Below, piece after piece: positions 49,653-59,141 of a stretch of 64,000 nucleotides of DNA. The notes beneath the pieces were generated by a model. That model was not told where the DNA came from. It was given only the letters and a program-made list of their open reading frames with translations, and searched no databases. The DNA is from Nostoc favosum CHAB5714 (GTDB lineage: Bacteria > Cyanobacteriota > Cyanobacteriia > Cyanobacteriales > Nostocaceae): positions 29,398 through 93,397 of the forward strand of contig NZ_JAIVFQ010000023.1 in the NCBI RefSeq assembly GCF_020829495.1, in the 5' to 3' direction. A program made the position numbers and the translations under genes. Within the stretch, counting starts at the first letter, position 1. Each line of letters begins with the position of its first letter.

Positions 49653-50280
49653 ATAATGGGTCATCGGCTCCATTCCCAGCGAGAGTGGCGCTGACCAATG
49701 GCATTCCCATTGGGTCGAGGGTTGCCAGTAATTGACGGTATTGCAACAAGTCTGGGCGAAAGTCTTTGGAATAGCCATAACGCAGTAGACTTTCTTCTGG
49801 GGAATCTACCTGTTGATGATTCACACTAAAACTACTTGTGTCCGTTCGTGCTACTAGAGTAGGTAATTCGTAGGCACGAATCAAATGCCGTCCCAACTTT
49901 ACTTCTATTTCCTGCCTTGCCTCTGACTGCTTACCTAACTCTTCGACTACCCTTGCTAATCGGTCATCACTGGCATCTTTTTCCCCTATCGACCACCCCG
50001 TACTTAACTCTAAAATCTTTCGCTGTGCTTCTACCCAGGGTTCCACAGCCGACAACCGATGGTCTGACTGGGTAATTATATATGTTAATAACAATACACT
50101 CAATTGCCCGTAGCTCAGTCCTTTGTGGTTTCCATGAGGTGGACTCAGCTTTTGGTCAATAAACTTGGCTATTTCCATCTTTTTTAGCCATTCCATGATC
50201 ACGGGAATATCATCAATTCTTTCGGAATTAATTTTTACCTGCTCGCTGACCACTATACGTATGCCCCTCTCCAACAGCAT
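49650..50280 (-). pseudogene. IS1634-type (DUF4277) transposase, N-terminal fragment
   Basis: The minus-strand frame reads IDDIPVIMEWLKKMEIAKF, LSYGQLSVLLLTYIITQSDH and DTSSFSVNH, the DUF4277 and early catalytic region of IS1634 transposases. It stops at LAGNGADDPLYF, where it meets the IS630 fragment head-on. The remaining two thirds are missing. Confidence 0.8.
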
Positions 50281-50816
50281 ATCTTACAGACTAAAGGAAT
50301 TTGGTGCACCAGAGCGCGATCGCTCTATTCCTTTCCCAAGAAGACATTAATTCCTCTCACCCTGACAAAATGAGCGAACGTACAGCATAAGCCTGGGGTC
50401 ATGTCGCAAATTCCAAATCAAAGCCATCGGCGGCAGACCAACGGATTTCTGGCTCGAACACGGCAGCTTGCTCGTGATGCACCCCGGCTGTCAGTCCACA
50501 CATCTGCATCAGGTTCCCAAGACCAACAAAGTTGTTAGCACTCGGATTAATCTGACTTTCCGACCACATACCGGAGGTGGGAGATGATTCTGACAAGTCC
50601 AGTGATCATGTAGAATGACAGTTCATTAGTTCATTTGTACTATTTAGTCCGGTTAAAAAGCAGTCAATAGGACGAAAAAAACAACTACCAATACAAGTCC
50701 TGTTGATTGCTGAACTGAAAACTACGTTTCTTTGATCTGTGTCTACGTAACTAACCTAAAAGGCGGTATGACTCAATACCCCAAGCTTTGCATTGCTTCA
50801 AAATACTGGAGGGGAT
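50281..50816. other. Noncoding stretch
   Basis: No gene supported. A minus-strand frame at 50399-50596 (GLGNLMQMCGLTAGVHHEQA) reads like protein but has no family, ribosome site or partner. A ribosome site GGAGGGG at 50808-50814 fixes the start of the next gene. Confidence 0.4.
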
Positions 50817-52929
50817 ATGAATATAATCGAAACCGATTCTCAAGCAAAACATTTACAAGAATGGCTCAATAGTTGCGTTGACGAAGAAATCTTTCATCTG
50901 AATGCGCGATCGCTCTACGGGACAACACCTTACGAATATCTGCTCTACAGTCCCAAAATCTCCCGTCGCAATGATGGACGGCTCAGAGACAGGGACTTGA
51001 AGAAATACCAGCACATCGAACTAGGCGGCTGGTGGTGCAATGGCGTTGACCCGCTCAACAACTACGCCCTAATGATGTGGGGCTGTTTCAAACCCGACCA
51101 CCCCCGAAGAGATCGCCAAAAGATCCACAAATTCATCAAGTACGAACACCCATACAGAGAAGAGACACGCACTTTTTTCCTCTTAGTACCAAATCGCATC
51201 TGGGTGAAAGTCTCCAATCGTAGCGGCATCCCCATCACAGAAGAAGACCTACAGCATCCTGGGGGTTTCTGGCACTGGGTTTGGCGGCACAATGTACCAG
51301 TGACAATTGTAGAAGGTGTCAAAAAAGCGGGGGCATTATTGACTGCTGGTTATGCTGCGATCGCAATTCCCGGTGTCAATGCTGGATACCGCACACCTAC
51401 TGATGAGTACGGTACTGCTATTGGTAAACCCTCTCTGATTCCCGACTTGAAGCATTTTGCAACAGAGGGGAGACTTGTCAACATTTGTTTTGACCAGGAC
51501 AATAAACCTGAGACAGTCCAGCGAGTCAGAACCGCCATCAGTCGCATGGGACGGCTACTGGTAAATGAGGGCTGTTCGCTGCGAGTGATTGATTTACCTT
51601 TTGGCCAAGAGAAAGGGGTTGATGATTTTATCGTTGCCAAAGGACAGTCAGCTTTTGACGCGCTCTACAACACAGCTGTTGCACTGGAATTATGGGAGAT
51701 TAAACTGTTCACCCTGCTGACTTACCCGCCGTCAATCGCACTTAACCAAAGATTCTTGGGTCATCTGCTTGTTCCCGAAGGCGAAAAACTTATCATACTC
51801 AAAGCCCCCAAAGGCACTGGTAAAACCGAATGGCTGGCAACTGAGGTGGCTAAAGCCCATGACCAAGAACGCAGGGTGTTAATTATCACCCATCGTATCC
51901 AACTGGGCGAAGCATTGTGTAATCGCTTCGGTGTTAACTATGTTACTGAAGTCCATACGAATCAAACAGGCACATTGTTGGGATATGGGGTGTGTGTTGA
52001 TTCACTGCATCAGGATAGCCTTGCCCGTTTCAATCCCAATGACTGGTCTAATGATGTCATAATTATTGACGAGTGCGACCAAGTATTCTGGCATCTTCTC
52101 AACTCTGGTACTGAAGTGCAAAAACGTCGGGTATCTGTTCTCAAAAACCTCAAACAACTGGTACAGAATGTTTTGGGCAGCACTCAGGGAAAGATTTATT
52201 TATCATCTGACGAACCGTGATGCTAAACGGGCTAAGGCACAGTTAGAAGCTGGGGAAAATTCGATTTGGAAACCTGACTTTAACAAGGGGCAGCTATTGC
52301 CGGCTGTGTTGTTACTGGAAAATCTGAATCTATTGCAGTTTCTTACACCAGACGTTCAGCTACGTGGCAGCGACGAGAAGATGGTGGAGTTTAAGGCACT
52401 GGCTGTAACGCATCGGCACGTTATCAAGAATTACCTGAATGTCAGTGTCTCGGAAAAACTGACCCCGATTGCGATCGCACAGAAATTACTTGCCAAAATT
52501 GATTTGAAACTCGATTATATCGGTCGGTTGGGTAAGCGTGAAAATCGGGAGTGTGTTTACCAATTCGTTGCCCCTTATGATGAGCGTGATTCGATTTTTG
52601 GGCAGTGGTTAAATCGGGATGAAGCATTTTCAAGGGATTCGGTGTCAGTCAGCAATAATATAAGTACAACTACACCAGTCATTGACACAGCACCACATAC
52701 CCCAGAAAATATTGCTATTCAACGATGGAAGGGGCTGATGGTGAAAATGCAGCTTGGGCTAAATAGCGCTGGGAACTTCTACAGTGAATTAGTCTCAAAA
52801 GTTGGCGAGGCTGTCGGCGTTGCTGATGGTGAGCCTTACTGGAATGCTTATCTGGGGCAGTGGCAGGTTTGGGTTAACTTTGCTTGGGGGTGTACGTCTG
52901 TGGTGTGCGATTGGTTGGTTGCGGTATAG
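50817..52929 (+). pseudogene. CyRepA-type plasmid replication protein with internal deletion
   Basis: The start is ATG 50817, directly behind GGAGGGG, rather than the TTG at 50793. The first part has a Toprim-like DUF3854 region (IVEGVKKAGALLTAGYAAIAIPG, LVNICFDQDNK) and a P-loop helicase region (LKAPKGTGKTEW, VIIIDECDQ). It ends at GKIYLSSDEP-stop (52218). From about 52205 another frame continues with LTNRDAKRAKAQLEAGENS and runs to 52929, which is the C-terminal region of the same family. The middle (several hundred codons in full-length relatives) is missing, so this replication initiator is broken. Its presence points to plasmid ancestry. Confidence 0.75.
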
Positions 52930-53012
52930 GTTAAAGTAGTTCACTGTTATCCATCACAGAGCAATCGCAAAACTTTTCAGTCTACTGACAGTACTCTTAC
53001 CCCAATCGGGCT

Positions 53013-54158
53013 TTAGAAACTAGGAGTTAAATTTATTAATAATTTCAGCCATTCTATCCAGTAGTGTGTCGTGGAATCGCCAAGGGTGATGGTTATTTCG
53101 TTACTGCCGACATGAAGATAGGAAGTAATTTCAAAGCGATCAACAGTAGAATTATCACTTCGGGGGTCATGGTTAGCAGCTATACACTTGTTATTAACCT
53201 CAATATTCACTGGTGAATACCCTTTTCTACCTCCCATTCCAGAAGAGAGATGGCTGAGGTAAAGGATTGCAAAATTAGCTTGCTCTTTTAATTCAAAATT
53301 AGCTCGGATACAACTGCGATTTGAATACAGCAAACGGAGCTTACCATCGAAGGCTTCGGAATCATCATTATTAATTGTTACCACTGACAACCCATCTGTA
53401 GCGTTTCTCATTCCCCCTGAAAACTCACAACTTAACTGATAATTAGTTGCATCTTGGTCGGCCAGCTTTTGTTGGTACTCTTGCTGAATGCGTTGGCGAT
53501 CGCATTCGGCTGCTTCATCTGCATCTCTTTGCTCGTCAATTAGTTTTTGCTCCATCTGTTGGAGGTTTACTCGTACAAGAGCGTTAATATCTTGCATTCG
53601 TACAATTGCAGATATATTAAAAGCAGGTTTACCAGCTATGAGAGACAGAGTGTTCAGATAACTGGAAGCTTTTCCACAAATACCTATTGCCACGTATTCA
53701 TCAGGTACATACACTTCTACCTTTTCAGCAGAGCCAAATGTCTTAACGTAAGATGGCAGTTGAGGTATCAATGGTTCGCTGATAAGTTCTTCATTAGTAA
53801 CCTGCCCATTCAACCACCTGCGCCAAATCAGGCTGAGGGAATTGATAGCTCCGTGTCCGTAGTAATTCACAGTTTGAAAGCGTAGACCAACTATTACATA
53901 CCCGAATTGTAAGAAAATATCTCCACCGCCTCCATGTCCTCCCTGCTGTTTCCCAATATAAACTTCGGGTCTAATAGAGCGATCTGCTTCAAGAGGTTGA
54001 AAAATTGGTGTTACTGCATCAATAATGTCACCCTTGCGGATTTGCATTCCAGTCATCACACAAGTATGAGAAATTTGTTCAAAATATTTTCCTGAAGCAC
54101 CTTGAGGATTTGGGATTTTCATGCGTATTAAATTTTTATCAGACGATTCATACTGCAT
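53013..54158 (-). CDS. Putative lectin-like protein, 381 aa
   Basis: Residues 65-190 (GKQQGGHGGGGDIFLQFGYV, then YVPDEYVAIGICGKASSYLN) have the glycine-rich start and spacing of a jacalin-like beta prism. A charged coiled-coil segment follows (about 205-245, MEQKLIDEQRDADEAAECDR). A C-terminal beta-sandwich (about 265-378, YSPVNIEVNNKC ... HVGSNEITITLGDSTTHYW) looks like a carbohydrate-binding module. There is no signal peptide. The jacalin assignment is tentative. It is divergent from the small gene at 54377 across about 220 bases. Confidence 0.55.
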   Translation of the reverse strand: MQYESSDKNLIRMKIPNPQGASGKYFEQISHTCVMTGMQIRKGDIIDAVTPIFQPLEADRSIRPEVYIGKQQGGHGGGGDIFLQFGYVIVGLRFQTVNYYGHGAINSLSLIWRRWLNGQVTNEELISEPLIPQLPSYVKTFGSAEKVEVYVPDEYVAIGICGKASSYLNTLSLIAGKPAFNISAIVRMQDINALVRVNLQQMEQKLIDEQRDADEAAECDRQRIQQEYQQKLADQDATNYQLSCEFSGGMRNATDGLSVVTINNDDSEAFDGKLRLLYSNRSCIRANFELKEQANFAILYLSHLSSGMGGRKGYSPVNIEVNNKCIAANHDPRSDNSTVDRFEITSYLHVGSNEITITLGDSTTHYWIEWLKLLINLTPSF

Positions 54159-54376
54159 GTTTAATCCTTGAGGATATAGTTTTCTTCTTAAAGATAAATT
54201 ATTTTGCTAACCAAAGTAAAAATCTAGAATACTATCTGATGCGGCATAAAAATTATAAAAAAATTAAGTATTATTTCGGACAACTATTACCATTTGGCTA
54301 ACTACAATTGTCATGGTGTAATTCAGCACCCTGTCCTCAAATTTTAAAGACTTCTACTTAAGTTCAAAAAAATAAG

Positions 54377-54772
54377 ATGGTAAACAATATCGATTGGGAA
54401 AACAGGATGCTTCCTGAAGATTTTCGAGTATATGTAGGTGAGGGAGGTATCATCAATCATCCGTCCCCTGGCTACCAAGAGCGTATTTTGCCAACGGTCA
54501 ATCGCTATCAAGGCAATGATGGAGGTTATATTGCAATTTACTCCCGCAATGCTAGTCAGGGCGTTTACAGCGTTGGAGACGACATTTATGTCATTGGACA
54601 AATTCGTTTACAAGGAAAATACATTGGCAGAATTTTTCACCCTGCGGGCTATGAGGAACAAGATATCAGTGCTGTAGACGAGTTTAAGCGACTGGCAGAC
54701 GAAAATTTTTCCGGTTGTCAGGGAGACTGTTGTGCCGGAGGAGATACAGGAGGGTGGTTTGGTATTCCCTAG
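54377..54772 (+). CDS. Hypothetical protein with Gly/Cys-rich tail, 131 aa
   Basis: The frame is open from ATG 54377 with an AATAAGA-like site upstream. Residues 1-105 are beta-rich and acidic (EDFRVYVGEGGIINHPSPGY). The last 20 residues read SGCQGDCCAGGDTGGWFGIP, with three Cys and many Gly. I recognise no family. It faces away from the putative lectin gene, and the two may share a control region. The compact Cys/Gly tail is the most distinctive feature. Confidence 0.55.
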   Translation: MVNNIDWENRMLPEDFRVYVGEGGIINHPSPGYQERILPTVNRYQGNDGGYIAIYSRNASQGVYSVGDDIYVIGQIRLQGKYIGRIFHPAGYEEQDISAVDEFKRLADENFSGCQGDCCAGGDTGGWFGIP

Positions 54773-54807
54773 AGAAATTGCATTTATGCAACGCCATCTA
54801 GCAAAGC

Positions 54808-55698
54808 CTATTCCGCCTCACCAATAATGATGAAAGCAGCCCAATCTCTTGGATTAGGGTGTTGTTGCATCGTTACCAACATTGCCTGACGCAGTGCAAC
54901 GGCTTTGTCTGGTTGCTGTTGCCAAGTACGATAAAATTCAGTCATTAACGACGCTGTGGGCGCATCCGGTATAGCCCACAGAGATACCAGCACACTAGGA
55001 ACACCCGCAGAAATAAAGGATCGAGATAATCCAATCACTCCATCTCCTGTCAATCGTCCCCGTCCTGTATCACAGGCACTGAGAACTACCAATTCCGCTT
55101 TTAGATTAAGGTCTAAGATTTCTTCAGCAGTAAGCAGACCATTATCATTATCAGAAGGAGCTAGGGCGATCGCACTACCCAATCCCCGATCATTATCTAG
55201 TAATCCGTGAGTGGCTAGATGAATAATTTTTGCTTGTAACATTTTATTTACAATTCTCTCTTTAGTGCCATCACCTCCCGTAATAGCTTGAGTCTGAAGA
55301 AGGTTTGCGATCGCTATTGCCTCCTCTTCTGCCCCTGGCAAAGGTCTTAGATGAAGTGGCATAGTTGGATTTCCTAGCACTAATACCTCTTGAAGAGCAG
55401 CTTGCTGAACTGTTGCTTGTTGTTGGCGTGTTAACTCCAATACCTGAATTGAAGGAGCAGTGAGAATTGTGTGTTTTTCAATCAAATATTTATTCGAGTA
55501 ATCTTTCAGAGCTGGGAAGGGAATCAAAAACAGAGATCCTTGAGGCATAAAGATAACTTTGGCAGTATCTTCTGTGGGCAGTAGATCGGCAATTGGTTGA
55601 ATTAGAACTTGATGAAGTTGTTGTAGGATTTGTGATAAGCGGCCTTGTTCAATATCGGAATAATCAGTGTCTTCCACATCCTCCCAATCTCGACCCCT
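54808..55698 (-). pseudogene. CHAT-domain protein, N-terminus cut by an IS5-type element
   Basis: The C-terminal CHAT peptidase fold is complete: catalytic His in IIHLATHGLL and Cys in LSACDTGRGRLTGDG, followed by LVSLWAIPDAPT. CHAT proteases act in programmed death and defence systems and are usually fused to TPR or other sensor domains. Coding sequence continues upstream of the first ATG (GRDWEDVEDTD) to the very edge of the IS at 55700, so the sensor part has been cut away. A short product from ATG 55677 could still be made. Confidence 0.8.
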
Positions 55699-55700
55699 TA

Positions 55701-56612
55701 GAGGGTGTTTGAAAAGTTTTGAGGGGTCAAATTTTATGCCAGTCGCCTCACCATGATCCGGATCATGGCAAGGTAAATAAACGTCTCGGATGTTTCGGGC
55801 AATAACTCATAGTCTCTAACTAATCGCCGACATCCCATCAGCCAACCGAAAGTACGCTCCACTACCCAACGTTTTTTGAGCAATACAAAGCCCTTGGTTT
55901 GCTCAGGTCGCAGAACCACCTGGACAATCCAACGGCAAAAATCCATTACCCACTGCATGAACGCCTCACCGTCAAAGCCGCCATCTACCCAGAGGGTTGT
56001 CAAACGAGATACCTGGGTGTTAGATTGTTTGACTCGTTGGAGAACTTGTTTGCCCCCTTGACGCTCACCCACACTGGCAGCTGTGACCAAGACCCGTAAA
56101 ACTAACCCCAAGGTATCAACTGTCATAAATCGCTTGCGCCCTTTGATTTTCTTGCCCGCATCAAAGCCTACTTCTTGACTCACCATCGCTGCACTCTTAA
56201 CGCTTTGACTGTCGATTATCGCTTCTGATGGACTCGGATGGCGTTCGTGTTCAATTCTCGTCCATTCTCGCAAGCTGTCGTGGATGTGTAGCCATGTCCC
56301 GTCTTTACGCCAATTGCGGAAATATGTGTACACTGTCTGCCAAGCGGGAAAATCTCCTGGTAGCGATCGCCATCTGACTCCTTCTACCAAAATGTAGAAA
56401 ATCGCGTTAAGAACCGCCCACATATCGACTTCACGTTTTCGACCACCCAGTTTCGCTTCCGGAATTAGGTCACTAATCAATTTATATTGCTCCCAACTCA
56501 GGTTGCTGGGGTAAGCTTTACTCATACCACTCTCTCAGTGCTGTTTGTTATCTATCAAGAGCGTATACTGGGAGAGCTTTTTTACAACATTCCTGACTTT
56601 TCAAACAGCCTC
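55701..56612 (-). mobile_element. IS5-family (IS1031-like) element, complete
   Basis: The ends GAGGGTGTTTGAAAAGT (left) and the reverse complement GAGGCTGTTTGAAAAGT (right) match. TTA is repeated at 55698-55700 and 56613-56615, a 3-bp duplication typical of the group. Length 912 bases with one transposase. Confidence 0.9.
55734..56525 (-). CDS. IS5-family transposase, 263 aa
   Basis: A full-length DDE transposase in one frame. The N-terminus WEQYKLISDLIPEAKLGGRK is typical. Asp in FMTVDTLG, Asp in TLWVDGGFDGE and Glu in VVERTFGWLMGCRR make the catalytic triad. No lesion seen, so it may be active. It is closely related to the remnant at 10982-11570. Confidence 0.92.
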   Translation of the reverse strand: MSKAYPSNLSWEQYKLISDLIPEAKLGGRKREVDMWAVLNAIFYILVEGVRWRSLPGDFPAWQTVYTYFRNWRKDGTWLHIHDSLREWTRIEHERHPSPSEAIIDSQSVKSAAMVSQEVGFDAGKKIKGRKRFMTVDTLGLVLRVLVTAASVGERQGGKQVLQRVKQSNTQVSRLTTLWVDGGFDGEAFMQWVMDFCRWIVQVVLRPEQTKGFVLLKKRWVVERTFGWLMGCRRLVRDYELLPETSETFIYLAMIRIMVRRLA

Positions 56613-56615
56613 TTA

Positions 56616-56752
56616 GATTCCACATACTGATTATGAGAGCTTGCATTTGAAAGCGTCTTACCAGCGCGTTCCATGAGTTTGCTGGTATGCTGTAGCAAAT
56701 TGATAACGTCTTTTTGCAATTCGTCAACATTCGGCTTTATTACAGAAGACAT
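56616..56752 (-). pseudogene. Small helical ORF truncated by the IS5-type element
   Basis: ATG 56752, behind GAGGTG, opens MSSVIKPNVDELQKDVINLL and 27 further helical residues (to QYVESK) before the IS. Removing the IS does not join it in frame with the CHAT gene. It is probably the start of a separate small gene whose 3' end was lost or lies in a deleted segment. Confidence 0.45.
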
Positions 56753-56764
56753 AGAACACCTCAT

Positions 56765-57256
56765 TTTTTTTTAGGAATTGAGCGATTTTAGGTTTTCTTA
56801 CTGATTCAATTCGATAGGGACAGTTAAACTACAATTTAAAGAACGTATAACCTGTCGTTTTAACTCTTGTTTCTCTAAACAGTACCTTTTTAATAAGTTG
56901 TATTCACTTTTTGGCTATTCTACTGTCAGCCTTAACTAACTATCAAAATCTACCAAGAAGCCGCATGAAAACGTTTTTTCCAGTCGTCTGTTATACTAAT
57001 GTGCATAGCGGTTATTCTAAGTAGTGTCTATACAAAGCTACAAATATACAGAACCTGATTCCAGATTGATATTAGCAATATTCAGTATATTTACGATAGT
57101 AGCTAAAATCAAGGCAAATGTATCTCAAAGATAATAATCCTTTAATAGCAAGGATTTCGGCGTTTCTCAATTTAGCCGATTTTTTCATCAATATCCTTAT
57201 GCTGTAAGGGTTTCAAAAATACCGTGCGTTTGCCCTAATTCTGCTTTGATGATTTC
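56765..57256. other. AT-rich noncoding stretch
   Basis: No gene seen. The right third is the second copy of the dispersed repeat (57158-57236). Confidence 0.5.
57158..57236 (+). repeat. Dispersed repeat copy B (mate at 443-518)
   Basis: See 443-518. This copy reads GGCGTTTCTCAATTTAGCCG before the shared core and keeps the ATACCGTGC block. Confidence 0.5.
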
Positions 57257-57554
57257 ATGACCCCAACACCTGCAAAATCTCCCTAACCGCCGCCTTCTTC
57301 CGCTCCATCTCCTGAACTCACTTCAGCAACCGCTTGGGAATATACTTCGACGACTTGACGCTTGCGATCCCCCTGGCTCCAAAACTCGTAGTGATAGTGA
57401 GCCTGGGGATAATCTCTGCCTTTCTTGGTAATGGTTCGCCAGTAGATGCTCCCGCTTCCCTCCCCCTTATGCCGTTTTTAGTTATGGTGCGCCAGTGAAT
57501 AGATCCATTACCCTCGCCCTTTCTACGACGTTTTTTACTAGGGTTATTGTTCAT
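57257..57554 (-). pseudogene. Small basic conserved protein with internal duplication and frameshifts
   Basis: From ATG 57554 the frame reads MNNNPSKKRRRKGEGNGSIH and WRTITKNG. A second, near-identical block (KGEGSGSIYWRTITKKG) follows in another frame and continues RDYPQAHYHYEFWSQGDRKR. The end, EILQVLGS and stop, is in a further frame. A tandem duplication of about 60 bases has broken what looks like a short protein of a type common on cyanobacterial plasmids. Function unknown. Confidence 0.55.
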
Positions 57555-57685
57555 CTCCTCTAGTAAAACATCCCTTGCAAGGTTTGAAGGCTTACCATTC
57601 TTTGTCTATTCGCCTCCTTTTTGATTGCATTGCAAAGACTACGAGCGATCGCAGTCATACTTTAATTGGGTAGTTTTGTCTTTTT

Positions 57686-57704
57686 TTACTAATCAAATTA
57701 GTAA
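57686..57704. promoter_or_regulatory. Palindromic operator candidate 1
   Basis: TTACTAATCAAATTAGTAA is a perfect 7+5+7 palindrome ending 12 bases before the start of the XRE gene. It overlaps the expected promoter. A 17/19 copy follows the gene at 58059. Confidence 0.7.
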
Positions 57705-57716
57705 TATCAGTGTATC

Positions 57717-58055
57717 ATGTCTACTAATGCAATTGGTGAATTGGGTAATGAATTAATGATTATCGATAAAAGCTTAATTGCGTCTATTCGATGGAATAAG
57801 GAATTGGGCAGAAAACTGAAAATTTTACGAGGTACAGAGTCTATGCAGTCTCTGGCTAAACGCGCTGGTTGTGCTTATCAATTAATTCAGCATTTGGAGC
57901 GCGGAGAATATCCAGAATCAAGTCCAAGAAACTCAGCACCCACAGTTTCCACTGAAAAGCTAGAAGGTATATGTCAAGCACTTTCTATTAAAATTGAGGA
58001 TTTTCTGGGATGCCCGTTAGTAAAATTACCTCAGAAAATTCAGGATGTTACTTGA
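57717..58055 (+). CDS. XRE-type repressor, 112 aa
   Basis: A Cro/C1-type helix-turn-helix lies at about residues 28-95 (LGRKLKILRGTESMQSLAKR, AYQLIQHLERGEY), followed by LEGICQALSIKIEDFLGCPL. There is no extra domain. The gene is bracketed by two matching palindromes, one overlapping its own promoter and one upstream of the next gene. This fits a repressor controlling itself and the plus-strand run that follows. Confidence 0.8.
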   Translation: MSTNAIGELGNELMIIDKSLIASIRWNKELGRKLKILRGTESMQSLAKRAGCAYQLIQHLERGEYPESSPRNSAPTVSTEKLEGICQALSIKIEDFLGCPLVKLPQKIQDVT

Positions 58056-58058
58056 CTC

Positions 58059-58077
58059 TTACTAACCAAAATAGTAA
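58059..58077. promoter_or_regulatory. Palindromic operator candidate 2
   Basis: TTACTAACCAAAATAGTAA matches operator 1 at 17 of 19 positions and keeps six-base symmetric arms. It lies just after the XRE stop and about 97 bases before the next gene, at the place where a promoter for the 58174 gene would be. Confidence 0.7.
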
Positions 58078-58173
58078 TATAGGTACATAACAAAAGACGA
58101 CCGCCCACAGCCTGAGAAACTTCGTGCGATCGCCTTTTGAAAAACCCATACACTCGTACAGGGAATTTTAATT

Positions 58174-59019
58174 ATGACCTATATCATCTACAGCCATCAA
58201 CAGCTGCAACTGAAATCTATTGCCCGTCTCAAGCAAATCTACAGCGAGATGGGCTGCACAGTCGAAGTAAGCGACAAACGTTGTAAAGATTCTTGGATTA
58301 CTGCGATCGCGTCCCGCGCGCCGGAGGCGATCGCTGAATATCAGGCAAGCAAGATTCAGAAACTCACTTCTGTTGCCCCAGACAACCAAGCCCTTGCTCA
58401 AGCCGAACTCGACGACTACATCGCAACCCAAGCCCAAGCTGTTGCTCCCGAACCGCTCACAATAGTCGAAATCTCGTTTGACCATCACGAATATTATGCT
58501 GGTAATCAACTGGTAGCCAGCATCAGCCATGACGATAATCTAACCCAGCCTTGGGTAGTGATGGTAAACGGCACTGAAAAATTCCGAGCTAACACCTGGG
58601 CAAGATGCAACCGCTTCATTGAATGGCATCACCAAGATGGAACACTCAACGAACCAGTACCCACACAAACTGAGGTTGAAGAAACTGCGACCACTGGTAA
58701 CGAAATCATGGTGCAGATTTTCGCGGAATGTGAAAAGTACGAGTTTGAAATACTCAACGACGGCATTTACCAGAATGACATCAAACTAGGTGAAGTAGGG
58801 CAAACTGACGGCGGCTGGTGGTTCACACGCATAGCAGACGAAACCCAGCGTATAGCCTGTGATTCTGCAATGGAAGCAGTGCGATCGCTGTCGATGGTGG
58901 ATGTGTCTACTGATGGCAAATCCATTTTTGATAAATATTTTTTAGAGCAACCGTTAGAACAGCTAACTGGCAATAAATTGCAACGACTGCTGGAGAGAGC
59001 GGAGTTAGTCACGGCGTAG
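58174..59019 (+). CDS. Hypothetical protein, 281 aa
   Basis: Start ATG behind CAGGGAATTTT. The N-terminal 60 residues (YIIYSHQQLQLKSIARLKQI, GCTVEVSDKRCKDSWI) look like a compact alpha/beta unit. An acidic middle and a second beta-rich part (EIMVQIFAECEKYEFEILND) follow. I recall similar proteins from cyanobacterial plasmids but no function. It is the first gene after operator 2 and probably under control of the XRE repressor. Confidence 0.65.
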   Translation: MTYIIYSHQQLQLKSIARLKQIYSEMGCTVEVSDKRCKDSWITAIASRAPEAIAEYQASKIQKLTSVAPDNQALAQAELDDYIATQAQAVAPEPLTIVEISFDHHEYYAGNQLVASISHDDNLTQPWVVMVNGTEKFRANTWARCNRFIEWHHQDGTLNEPVPTQTEVEETATTGNEIMVQIFAECEKYEFEILNDGIYQNDIKLGEVGQTDGGWWFTRIADETQRIACDSAMEAVRSLSMVDVSTDGKSIFDKYFLEQPLEQLTGNKLQRLLERAELVTA

Positions 59020-59035
59020 TCTTGGGCTTCGCCTG

Positions 59036-59109
59036 GGAAAAGGTTAAAGGAGAAGGGTTAAAGGGAAATTTATTCATTCCCTTCCCCTTTGCCCTTTCCC
59101 CCTTTCCCT
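59036..59109. repeat. Purine/pyrimidine palindrome
   Basis: GGGAAAAGGTTAAAGG-type units are followed by CCCTTCCCCTTTGCCC-type units, able to form a long imperfect hairpin between two genes. It resembles the elements at 49021 and 11147. Confidence 0.6.
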
Positions 59110-59141
59110 AATTATTTATTCACCAATCCTCCATTAAATCA

